Origin: SPCO01 sp964579825
GTDB lineage: Bacteria; Chloroflexota; Limnocylindria; Limnocylindrales; CSP1-4
Assembly: GCA_964579825.1 (NCBI GenBank)
Contig: CAZOHT010000003.1
Span: 1 to 64,000 of the forward strand
Direction of reading: 5' to 3'
DNA: 64,000 nucleotides
Shown here: piece by piece, positions 24,665-32,495 of the stretch
How positions within the stretch are numbered: the stretch's first letter is position 1
Layout: the number at the start of each line of letters is the position of its first letter
The notes under the pieces: model-generated
The model's input: the letters and a program-made list of their open reading frames with translations, nothing else
The model's database searches: none
What the model was told of the DNA's origin: nothing
Made by a program: the position numbers and the translations under genes

Positions 24665-25921
24665 ATGACCGACCGTGGCCGGACCAGCATGGAAGGCTCG
24701 CCAGCCTGTCCGTTCATCGCGTACGAGGACGAACGCGATGAACGATCCACCGAGCCCGATCACGCACACCGCTGCTACGCGGAGGTCCGGCCGGCACCGC
24801 GAGCGCTCGCCCATCAGGAGGCGTACTGCCTCTCGAGCGCGTTCCCGGTCTGTCCGACGTTCCAGGCGTGGGCGCGGCGAGAGGCGGCGCAGGCCCGGTC
24901 CGCGGGCTCCGCAGGCTCCGCGGCCTCCGCGGCGGCGACGGGGTCGGCCGCGGCGGTCGGCGCGTCGAGCGCGCCACACAGCCGCGAGCCCGAACCGATG
25001 GCCGAGACCGGCGACATGCCGGACGACCGACTCGATGCGCCGGCCGACCTCGATCCCGACGGGCTCCCGGCCAGGCGGAACCCGCCGCGCGACTGGGCGG
25101 CGCCGCCACCTTGGGCGACCGGCGCGGGCGGTGTGACCGGTGCGGCCGCAGCTCGATCGGCGTCGTCCGGCGATGCGCCGGACTTCCTCGCGGCCCGAAG
25201 CTCCGAGGGCCAGGGCCTGGCCGGCAGCGCCGCGGACCGTCTGGCCGGTGGCCTGCCGCCAGACGAGACCCGCCCGCCGGGCACGGCCATCCCGTCGAGC
25301 GCCCCCGCCGCACCGGCGGACCCCGAGCTCGCCGGTCTTGTCGGCGGCGATCGGTCCTGGAGCGCGCACGGCTCGGGCTCGACCGTCGAACCGTCGTCCC
25401 TGCCGCCCGCCCGCCCGGTCAAGCGACAGGCGGTCAGTTCGACTCGGTCGAACGTCGACCGCACGCCGGTCCAGACCGGGCCGGCCTGGGAGAAGGCCCG
25501 TCGCTACGAGGCGTATCCGACCATCAAGACCCGGACCGGGATGCCGGACGTGCCGCGGGTCGCGCTGTTCGCCGGGGCGCTCGGTATCGCCGCGCTCGCC
25601 CTGTTCTTCCTGCCGGCACTCCTCGGGATCGGCGGCAAGCCGACCGCGTCCGCCGGCCCGTCGGCGAGCCCCTCGCTGGCCGTCGAGACCGCCTCGCCGA
25701 GCCCGACGGTCCCGGCGGCACCGACACCGCAGGTCTACGTGGTCGAATCCGGCGACACGATGACCAAGATCGCGAAGAAGTTCGACGTGACCGTGGCGCA
25801 GATCATGGAAGCCAACCCGACCATCAAGGACCCGAACAAGATCAGCCTCGGCCAGGAGATCATCATCCCGGTCCCCGTGCCGGACGAGATCGTCGACCCC
25901 TCCGCCGAGGCGTCACCGTAG
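24665..25921 (+). CDS. membrane-anchored LysM protein with Cys-rich N-terminus
   Basis: The 418-residue protein has a cytoplasmic N-terminal Cys motif (ACPFIAYEDERDER, HRCYAE, EAYCLSSAFPVCPTFQAWARRE) that could bind metal. A 200-residue Ala/Pro-rich linker follows, then one membrane helix (about 295-316) and a C-terminal LysM domain (VYVVESGDTMTKIAKKFDVTV, LGQEIIIPVPV). LysM binds N-acetylglucosamine polymers, so the C-terminus probably touches the cell wall. ATG 24665 follows TATCAT (24652-24657) by 7 bases. The double design suggests an envelope-linked sensor or scaffold; function unknown. Confidence 0.78.
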   Translation: MTDRGRTSMEGSPACPFIAYEDERDERSTEPDHAHRCYAEVRPAPRALAHQEAYCLSSAFPVCPTFQAWARREAAQARSAGSAGSAASAAATGSAAAVGASSAPHSREPEPMAETGDMPDDRLDAPADLDPDGLPARRNPPRDWAAPPPWATGAGGVTGAAAARSASSGDAPDFLAARSSEGQGLAGSAADRLAGGLPPDETRPPGTAIPSSAPAAPADPELAGLVGGDRSWSAHGSGSTVEPSSLPPARPVKRQAVSSTRSNVDRTPVQTGPAWEKARRYEAYPTIKTRTGMPDVPRVALFAGALGIAALALFFLPALLGIGGKPTASAGPSASPSLAVETASPSPTVPAAPTPQVYVVESGDTMTKIAKKFDVTVAQIMEANPTIKDPNKISLGQEIIIPVPVPDEIVDPSAEASP

Positions 25922-25951
25922 GTCCGAGTGTCGCGGGGCGCCGATGCGACG

Positions 25952-26005
25952 CGGCCGCGAGGTGCGGCGGCCGCGAGGTGTGGCGGCCGCGATGTGCGGC
26001 GGCCG
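25952..26005. repeat. 16-bp tandem repeat, 3.3 copies
   Basis: Units at 25952-25967, 25968-25983 and 25984-25999 (CGGCCGCGAGGTGCGG with one or two changes) plus a partial fourth. It lies in the 369-base region 25922-26290, which otherwise shows no gene. Confidence 0.7.
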
Positions 26006-26290
26006 GGTTTCCCCATCTGCGCGCCACGGCAGCACTAGCCTTGTCCCGACGACGCGTCCGGCCCCGGCCACAGCGTGTTCACGCTCGCCGGCCACTGTGG
26101 TTTGCCCAGATGCGTCCCGGGGCCGAGTATGGGAAGACCGCCGAGGTAGGGCCGCGCTAGTGCTGACCCAGCACGCAGATGGGGATTCCCCAGGTCGCTG
26201 TCTGCGCGGCGGGAGTGGTTCGCGCCGCTAGCGAACCGCGGCGGGCGACGCCCAGACCTGGTTGCGTCGCCAGCGCAATCGCCGTCAGCG

Positions 26291-26620
26291 CTACCGCGGA
26301 GCGATGTTGATCGCGGTGATCTTGCCGGCTTCGACGCGGAACGTGGCGTCGATGTGCGTCGTCGGTGCACCTGGCCGGACCACGAGGACGTCCGCCTCGT
26401 ACGTGTTACCCGTGTCGCGGATGTCGCCGGGGATCATGCGCAGCCCGGTCTCGCCGCGCAGGAACCAGCCGCCGACGCGTTCCACGCCACGCAGCAGTTG
26501 CACGCTGTCGCCGACATGCACGCGCATCTCGGTCTGCTCGTCCATCAGCGCGACGGCGCCCTCGCGGTCGCCACCGTTCAGCTTCTCGAAGAAGTCTTCC
26601 ATCGTCTCGACTGCACCCAT
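26291..26620 (-). CDS. NTF2/SnoaL-like protein
   Basis: The 109-residue protein begins METMED-like (MGAVETMEDFFEKLNGGD) and continues AVALMDEQTEMRVHVGDSVQLLRGVERVGGWF and DATFRVEAGKITAINIAP, the helix-then-curved-sheet pattern of the NTF2/SnoaL fold (about 110-140 residues). Such proteins are small ligand-binding or isomerase-like enzymes. ATG 26620 follows TACACT (26632-26627) by 6 bases. It stands alone, so no substrate can be proposed. Confidence 0.72.
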   Translation of the reverse strand: MGAVETMEDFFEKLNGGDREGAVALMDEQTEMRVHVGDSVQLLRGVERVGGWFLRGETGLRMIPGDIRDTGNTYEADVLVVRPGAPTTHIDATFRVEAGKITAINIAPR

Positions 26621-26788
26621 GCGCGGAGTGTACCGGCGGGGGACCAACGCCGCCGAGGCGAGGCCGGATCGCCGGAGCGCGAGCCGGGTCGAGTCGCGCC
26701 GGGACCCGTGACGAACGCCCGCCTGGGGCGCCGATGGCACAGATCCTCGTTCAGGTCTCGCGACGTGCGGCTCCCTCGTGACGAGCGT

Positions 26789-28528
26789 CTAGAAGCCGCC
26801 GCCCGCGCCGCCCCCGCCCCCGCCGGAGCTGCCGCCGCTGAACCCTCCGCCGCCCGAGCCCGACGACGACGGGGAGTTGCCGATCGTCCCGAGGGCCGAC
26901 ATCATCCCGCCGAGATCGGGGATGGCGGAGTCGGAGAAGACGCTCGCCCCGCTCCCGGTGGTCCCGTAGCTCGCCAGCGACTCCCCGCTCGAGTTCGTGT
27001 ACCAGGCGGGGAAGTACAGCGACGACACGGCGACCGTGCCGGCTTTCGCGTCGGCCAGACTGCGCTTGAGGACCTCCTCGATCCGGTCCTGGAGCCCGAG
27101 CGCCGTGCCCCAGACGACGGCCTGGTCGGGCGTTTCGAGCCAGTCGAGGCCCGACTCGTCCACGACCTGCTGCATCGAGCGCGCCTGCTCCATGGTCTTC
27201 TCGAGCGTCCGTCGATAGGCGTGGAGCATGGCCCGGATCATCGACCCGGCCATCGTGACGGCCGGCATGCTGCGGGCCAGGAACAGCATCACCAGCGAGC
27301 CGGCGATCGTGGCGACGCCGACCAGCACGAGTCCGGACATCGTGATGAAGAAGCCGGCGAACACGCAGATGACCCCGGCGATGAGCGCGAGCGTCCCGCG
27401 GCCGGCCCAGCGGGTGACGACCTTGCTCGGCGCCTCCGCGAACCACTGGCGCTTGACGACGTGTCCTTCGAGGGCCTTGTCGAACGCCGCGACAGACGTC
27501 CCGAACTCCGGCAAGCGGTCCGACGTGATGATCTTGTCCGCATCCGAATTCCCGAGTGACCGCAGCTTCTTGAGGGCGACCTCCTCGGCGGGTCCGGTCT
27601 TCGTCCGGGCGTTCAGCCGACGCTGGGCCTCGACTGTCGCGTCGCCCTCCGGCGGGTCGACGTCGATCTCGACCTTGTGACTGAGGAAGCCCTTGTCCTC
27701 GCGGAACGCGATCAGCCCCCGACTCGCCAGGTCCAGCATCGCCGTGGTCAACGCCCGCCGGGACGAGTGCCCGTCCATGACCATGGCGCCCGAGGCCGCC
27801 GTCAGGTCGGGCGGCGGCGCGGGCATGAGGATCGAGGGATCGTCGAGGTAGACCGGATCCTTGCCGAACCGTCGCCACGACAGGATCGCCCAGCCCGACA
27901 GACCGAAGAACGCGATCGTTCCCCCGATGAGTCCCACGACCGCGTTGACCTGGCGGGCGGTCTGGAGCTCGTTGGCGTGTTCGGCGGTCGCCGCGGCATC
28001 GATCCGCTCCATCGCGATGCCGATCGCGCCGTCGAAGTCGGCCTGGCGGAGGTACGGCAGCATGTCGTTCTCGTAGATCGACTGGCGTTCGCTGTTCGTC
28101 AGGAAGGCGGTCTCGAATCCGGGCGCGGCGTAGAGCTGGACCTGCCCGTGTTCGAGGCTGGGATCCAGGTCGAGGAAGATGACCATCCCGTCGTTGAAGC
28201 CGGCGCGGCCGATGCCCCACTGGTCGATCAGGGCGCGCGCCTTGCGCTCCGTGCTTTCCGTGGTGAGGTCGTACGTGCCGGCGTCTTGGGTGTAGATGAC
28301 GACCTCGGCGCCGGTCCGCTCCTCGATCGCGTCGATCGTGGCCTCGGCATCGGCGATGGCCGCGGGCGACAGGACGCCGGCGAAGTCGTAGACGGCCTGG
28401 CCGTCGACCGGTGGCGGGAACGGCGGACCCGGTGGCGGCGATGCGGCGATGACCGGTCCGATCCCGACGGCGGTGAGCCACAGGACGGCCCCGGCGACAG
28501 CGGCGAGGCGGCGCGCGACGGTCTTCAC
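26789..28528 (-). CDS. TPM-domain membrane protein with DUF2207-like C-terminus
   Basis: The 579-residue protein has a signal peptide (about 1-29), a TPM domain (YDFAGVLSPAAIADAEATIDAIEERTGAEVVIYT to about residue 185, with GFNDGMVIFLDLDP and PGFETAFL), a membrane helix near 205, a long cytoplasmic part, two more helices about 365-410 and a Gly/Ser-rich tail of about 25 residues ending AGGGF. TPM domains are linked to photosystem repair in plants and unknown envelope functions in bacteria; the Gly-rich ending is typical. Its GTG start lies 9 bases past lysA, so it is the last gene of the lysA operon. Confidence 0.83.
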   Translation of the reverse strand: MKTVARRLAAVAGAVLWLTAVGIGPVIAASPPPGPPFPPPVDGQAVYDFAGVLSPAAIADAEATIDAIEERTGAEVVIYTQDAGTYDLTTESTERKARALIDQWGIGRAGFNDGMVIFLDLDPSLEHGQVQLYAAPGFETAFLTNSERQSIYENDMLPYLRQADFDGAIGIAMERIDAAATAEHANELQTARQVNAVVGLIGGTIAFFGLSGWAILSWRRFGKDPVYLDDPSILMPAPPPDLTAASGAMVMDGHSSRRALTTAMLDLASRGLIAFREDKGFLSHKVEIDVDPPEGDATVEAQRRLNARTKTGPAEEVALKKLRSLGNSDADKIITSDRLPEFGTSVAAFDKALEGHVVKRQWFAEAPSKVVTRWAGRGTLALIAGVICVFAGFFITMSGLVLVGVATIAGSLVMLFLARSMPAVTMAGSMIRAMLHAYRRTLEKTMEQARSMQQVVDESGLDWLETPDQAVVWGTALGLQDRIEEVLKRSLADAKAGTVAVSSLYFPAWYTNSSGESLASYGTTGSGASVFSDSAIPDLGGMMSALGTIGNSPSSSGSGGGGFSGGSSGGGGGGAGGGF

Positions 28529-28537
28529 GGGCCAAGC

Positions 28538-29800
28538 CTACCCGACGAGCGGTCCGCGACGACGCCCGAGGCTGAGCGATCCATCCTGGGCGAGCAGGAC
28601 CTGCGGTGGGCGCGGGCGGCCGTTGTACGCGGACGACTGGGAGGCGGCATAGGCCCCGGCGTCCGCGATCGCCACAAGGTCCCCGCGACGAAGTGGGGGC
28701 AGGGCGTGCACGCCCAGGGCGTCGGTGGACTCGCAGATGGGGCCTTCGACGGCTGCCGGTTCGAACGCGGACGTCCGCGCGGTCCCGTCCACGGCCTGTC
28801 CGAGCGAGGTCAGCGCGACGATCCGATGACGGGCGCCGTACAGGGCCGGCCGGATGAGCTCGGTCATGCCGGCGTCCAGGACGACCTGTCGGCCGCCGCG
28901 GTCGCGCACGTGCAGCACGCGGGCCAGGAGCCAGCCGGCGCGCGCGACCAGGAAGCGGCCCGGTTCCGTCGCCAGCCGGGTGGGACGGCGGTCAGCCGGG
29001 ATCGCCTCCAGCAGGGCGGGGAGTTCGCGGGCGAAGCGAGCCGGGCCGGGGGCCGGATCGTCGAGGCCGAAGACCGGGAAGCCGCCACCGACGTCGAGCG
29101 TGTCGAACGTCTCGATCGAGCCGCGCCACAGCGCCGTGACCGCCAGCCCGACCCGGACCGCCTCGCGCCAGGCATCCACCGCCCCGAGCTGGGAGCCCAC
29201 GTGGAGGTGGATGCCACGCGAGCACAACGGACCGTCCGGCCCACCGCCGCGCTCGATGGCGTTCGCGATCTCCATCTCGGTCATCCCGAACTTGGAGCCG
29301 CCGGCGCCGACCGCGAGGCCGGCGAGGGTCTCGGGCGAGACATCCGGATTCAGCCGGTAGAGGACGTCCAGCCGCGGCCCGCCAGGGCGTTTGCCGGCGA
29401 TCGAGGCCAGGCCCGCGGCTTCCTCCGGCGACTCGATGGCGATCCAGCGCAGCGGCCGTCCGTCCCGTGTCGCTCGGACGGCCGCGGCAAGATCCGCCGT
29501 CGTCTTGCCGATCCCCTCCAGGGTGATGCGGTCGTTCGCGAGCCCTGCCCGGGTCGCGGCCGCCCACTCGCCCCGCGAGACGACATTGGCGCCCAGACCG
29601 TGCCCGGTGACCGCCGCGATGATCGCGGGGACATCGTTCGCCTTGACCGAGTAACTCCGGACCCATGGATCCGGGAAGGCCTGGGCCACCTCGGCCGCGG
29701 CCGCGGCGATGGCCGGCAGGTCCGTGACGTACGCGGGCGTCCCGTACCGGCGGGCGGCGATCCGCAGCGCCGGCGCGATGGCCGGCAGGCGGTCGGTCAC
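28538..29800 (-). CDS. lysA: diaminopimelate decarboxylase
   Basis: This 420-residue alanine-racemase-fold PLP enzyme converts meso-diaminopimelate to lysine. Motifs: RSYSVKAND with PLP lysine K53, HLHVGSQLG, DTLDVGGGFPVFG (phosphate loop), EPGRFLVA and GPICESTDALG with the catalytic Cys across the dimer. Length fits LysA (about 420); related ornithine or carboxynorspermidine decarboxylases are the alternative. Its GTG overlaps the preceding stop by four bases (GTGA). It sits in an operon with an amidohydrolase and a membrane protein rather than other lysine genes. Confidence 0.88.
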   Translation of the reverse strand: MTDRLPAIAPALRIAARRYGTPAYVTDLPAIAAAAAEVAQAFPDPWVRSYSVKANDVPAIIAAVTGHGLGANVVSRGEWAAATRAGLANDRITLEGIGKTTADLAAAVRATRDGRPLRWIAIESPEEAAGLASIAGKRPGGPRLDVLYRLNPDVSPETLAGLAVGAGGSKFGMTEMEIANAIERGGGPDGPLCSRGIHLHVGSQLGAVDAWREAVRVGLAVTALWRGSIETFDTLDVGGGFPVFGLDDPAPGPARFARELPALLEAIPADRRPTRLATEPGRFLVARAGWLLARVLHVRDRGGRQVVLDAGMTELIRPALYGARHRIVALTSLGQAVDGTARTSAFEPAAVEGPICESTDALGVHALPPLRRGDLVAIADAGAYAASQSSAYNGRPRPPQVLLAQDGSLSLGRRRGPLVG

Positions 29801-30180
29801 GGTACGACGGCGTTGACGACCCCCGTGACGACGCCGATGACGGTCGAGCCGATCACCGCGGCCACCAGGGTGTCGGCGGTGACATCCGGTGGGAACCCGC
29901 CGATCGACAACGGGAACCCGGTGGAGTTCGCGATCAGGGCCACCAGGATCAGCAGGCCCGCGTTCACGAGGATGCCGGCGAGGCCCATCGTGAGCACGGA
30001 CAGTGGCAGTGACAGGAGTTTGACGACCGGTCCGATCAACCCGTTCACGGCACCGAAGATGACCCCGAGCACGATCAGGCCCTGCGTCTCGCCAGTGAAC
30101 GTGAAGAAGTCCGGCAGGAACCGGGTCAGCCCGTAGAACGCGATGGCCGCGGCGACGGCACCGATGATGAAGTGCTTCAC
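29797..30180 (-). CDS. holin-4-like (YvlD/Phage_holin_4_2) membrane protein
   Basis: 127 residues with four hydrophobic helices, including FGAVNGLIGPVVKLLSLPLSVLTMGL, the conserved core of the family. Despite its name the family is widespread in chromosomes without phage, and no phage gene is near, so lysis is not implied. GTG 30180 overlaps the amidohydrolase stop (GTGA) and has GGAGGAG just upstream. The product is probably a small envelope protein of unknown role. Confidence 0.85.
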   Translation of the reverse strand: MKHFIIGAVAAAIAFYGLTRFLPDFFTFTGETQGLIVLGVIFGAVNGLIGPVVKLLSLPLSVLTMGLAGILVNAGLLILVALIANSTGFPLSIGGFPPDVTADTLVAAVIGSTVIGVVTGVVNAVVP

Positions 30181-31865
30181 GACAGCTCCTCCGAGCGATG
30201 GACGACCTGGCCGCCGACGACGGTGAGGGCGACGCCGGTCCCGATGATGGACGACGGCCCGTGTTCGAGGATATCGCGGTCGAGAACGACCAGATCCGCC
30301 TGGGCCCCAGGCGTGAGCGTGCCCCGCCGGTCGTCGGCGAACGCCGCGTAGGCCGATCCGTGCCCGTAGGCCGACAGGGCCTCGGGCAGCGACAGCTTCT
30401 CCGACGGCAGCCAGCCACCGGGCGGGTGCCCCTCCTTGGTCTGACGGTTCACCGCGGAATTGAGCGCGAGCATCGGGTCGTACGGCACGACCGGCCAGTC
30501 CGATCCGAGGGCTACGACGCCGCCGACCTTGCGGATGGACGCCCAGGACCACGCCTGGCCCGCCCGCTCCTTGCCGATGTTCCCGGCCCACACGTCGATC
30601 TGGTTCGGCGACGGGTCGGCGTGATACGGCTGCATCGACGCGACGACGCCGAGCTCGGCGAAGCGCGGGATGTCGGCCCGGGTGATCGTCTCGATGTGTT
30701 CGACCCGATGGCGCCGGTCCCGGCGCGGGTTCGTGCCGGCCGCCCGCTCGTAGGCGTCGAGGACCATCCGGATGCCGCCGTCGCCGATCGCGTGGATCTC
30801 GAGCTGCCACTGACGCCGGTCCGCTTCCGCGACGAACGCGTCGAGCTGGTCCGCCTCCCACTCGGGCAGGCCGGTCGAGGTGTCGTCCTCGTATGGCGTG
30901 AGCATGTACGCCGTCCGGGCTTCGACAACCCCGTCGGCGAACGATTTGAGGACGCCGGCATCCAGCCACTCGCCGCCGCGCAGGTCGCCGATGACCTCGT
31001 CGTACTCGTCCAGGCGGCGCGACCACTCGTCGAGCGTCTGGTTCGGCCGCATCATGAGCGCGAGCCGGGTCCGCAGGCGCAGGTCGCCGGCATCGCGCAG
31101 CGCTCGCCAGAGCGGGACCTCATCGACCTCGGTCATGGCGTCCTGGATGGCCGTGATCCCGGCGGCGTGCATCCCCCGGATGGCCAGGCGCATCGCGGCC
31201 AGCGTCTCGTCGGTCGTCGGCTTCGGGATGTGGGCGAGGACCAGTTCCTGCGCGCCCTCCTTCAGCGCACCCGTTGCCTCACCGGTGTCCGGGTCGCGGA
31301 CGATGACGCCGTCGCGCGGATCCGGCGTGTCGCGATCGATGCCCGCGATGCGCAGCGCGGCCGAGTTGACCCAGGCGGTATGCCCGTCGTAGCAACGCAT
31401 GAATGCCGGCCGGTCCGGGACGACGGCGTCCAGCTGCTGGCGTGTCGGCAGACCACCGGGGAACGGGACGTACATCCAGCCGTGGCCCTTGACCCACGCG
31501 GCGCCGGGGGTCGCGGCGGCGTGCGCGGCGATGGTCCGCTGGATGGCGTCCAGGCTGTCGAGCTGGAAGAGTTCGGCGTCCGCCAGTTCCTGCGCCCCGC
31601 CGACGACGTGGATGTGGGCGTCGTCGAAGCCGGCCGTGATGAGGCCGCCGCGCGCGTCCACCACCTCGGTCGTGGCGCCCTTCCAGTCGCGCAGGCCGTC
31701 GTCGGTCCGCCCGATCCAGGCGATCAGGCCGCCCTTGATGGCGATGGCGCTCGCACCGGCGACCGGGCGCGGGCCGATGTCCGACCCGTACGGGACGATG
31801 TCGCGGGGACCGAACGCATGGAAGACGCGACCGTTGATGAGGAGCAGGTCCGCGTCGTCGCTCAC
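30177..31865 (-). CDS. YtcJ-like amidohydrolase
   Basis: This 562-residue metal-dependent hydrolase of the amidohydrolase superfamily has an N-terminal composite sheet, then AGFDDAHIHVVGG with the HxH metal ligands, WVKGHGW, later EIHAIGDGG and HRVEHIETI, and ALGSDWPV with the catalytic Asp. The architecture matches amidohydrolase family 3 (YtcJ-like), whose substrates are mostly unknown imides or amides. GTG 31865 overlaps the GNAT stop (GTGA). It is the second gene of the operon ending with TPM. Confidence 0.88.
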   Translation of the reverse strand: MSDDADLLLINGRVFHAFGPRDIVPYGSDIGPRPVAGASAIAIKGGLIAWIGRTDDGLRDWKGATTEVVDARGGLITAGFDDAHIHVVGGAQELADAELFQLDSLDAIQRTIAAHAAATPGAAWVKGHGWMYVPFPGGLPTRQQLDAVVPDRPAFMRCYDGHTAWVNSAALRIAGIDRDTPDPRDGVIVRDPDTGEATGALKEGAQELVLAHIPKPTTDETLAAMRLAIRGMHAAGITAIQDAMTEVDEVPLWRALRDAGDLRLRTRLALMMRPNQTLDEWSRRLDEYDEVIGDLRGGEWLDAGVLKSFADGVVEARTAYMLTPYEDDTSTGLPEWEADQLDAFVAEADRRQWQLEIHAIGDGGIRMVLDAYERAAGTNPRRDRRHRVEHIETITRADIPRFAELGVVASMQPYHADPSPNQIDVWAGNIGKERAGQAWSWASIRKVGGVVALGSDWPVVPYDPMLALNSAVNRQTKEGHPPGGWLPSEKLSLPEALSAYGHGSAYAAFADDRRGTLTPGAQADLVVLDRDILEHGPSSIIGTGVALTVVGGQVVHRSEELS

Positions 31866-32458
31866 CGGTCGAGCAGACCCTGCAGTCGTGCCTTGACGGC
31901 GGGCCATTCGGGCTTGATGACGCTGAACCAGGCCGAGTCGCGCAGGGACCCGTCGGGCATCACCGAATGGCTCCGGTGGACGCCCTCGAAGGTCGCGCCG
32001 ATCCCGCGCAGGGCCGTGCGCGACTGGACGTTCCTGGCGTGGGTCTTGAATTCGACGCGGTTGGCGTCGAGCGTCTCGAACGCATGCGTGAGCTGAAGGA
32101 GCTTGGCCTCGCGGTTCCGGCCGGTCCGCTGGTAGGCGACGGCCATCCAGGTCCAGCCGATCTCGAGGCGCTTGTGCTCCGGCGCGATGGACATATAGCG
32201 GCTGCTGCCGATGACCCGATCCGTCGCGATGTCGATGGTCGCGAACGGCCGCTCGATGCCGGCCTCGGCGTTGGCGAGGGCCGTGTCGACCCAGCGCCGA
32301 AGACCGGCGCGATCCTGTTCGCCCATGATCGTCCAGCGCCACACGGGCGCGTCGAACGCGACGGCACACAGGCCCTCGAAGTGCGCGTCGGCGAGGGGCT
32401 CCATCCGGATGCGCCGGCCGGTCAGGGTCACCGGTTCCACCCACGTCTGTGCTGGCAT
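31862..32458 (-). CDS. GNAT acetyltransferase, RimJ/RimL type
   Basis: The 198-residue protein reads LTGRRIRMEPLADAHFEGL at the N-terminus, then VIGSSRYMSIAPEHKRLEIGWTWMAVAYQRTGRNREAKLLQLTHAFETLDANRVEFKTHARNVQSRTALRGIGATFEG. This is the RimJ/RimL pattern, with the acetyl-CoA loop region followed by the N-x-x-S-xxA helix. It should transfer an acetyl group to an amine, protein or small molecule. ATG 32458 follows TACCAT (32470-32465) by 6 bases, making it the operon's first gene. It diverges from the DUF885 gene. Confidence 0.86.
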   Translation of the reverse strand: MPAQTWVEPVTLTGRRIRMEPLADAHFEGLCAVAFDAPVWRWTIMGEQDRAGLRRWVDTALANAEAGIERPFATIDIATDRVIGSSRYMSIAPEHKRLEIGWTWMAVAYQRTGRNREAKLLQLTHAFETLDANRVEFKTHARNVQSRTALRGIGATFEGVHRSHSVMPDGSLRDSAWFSVIKPEWPAVKARLQGLLDR

Positions 32459-32495
32459 CCATGGATGGTAGTCGGGCCGCTGCTACGATGCCGGG

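Noticed and set aside
27677..30136. 819-residue plus-strand open frame
   Set aside because: Antisense of lysA and the TPM gene; no recognisable motif and shadow-type composition.
29797..30180. Prophage lysis cassette suggested by a holin-like gene
   Set aside because: The family is common in chromosomes, no endolysin or structural phage gene is near, and it is embedded in a lysA operon.
30198..32096. 632-residue plus-strand open frame opposite the amidohydrolase
   Set aside because: Arg/Gly/Asp-rich with no domain; the opposite strand holds a clear metal hydrolase with all motifs.
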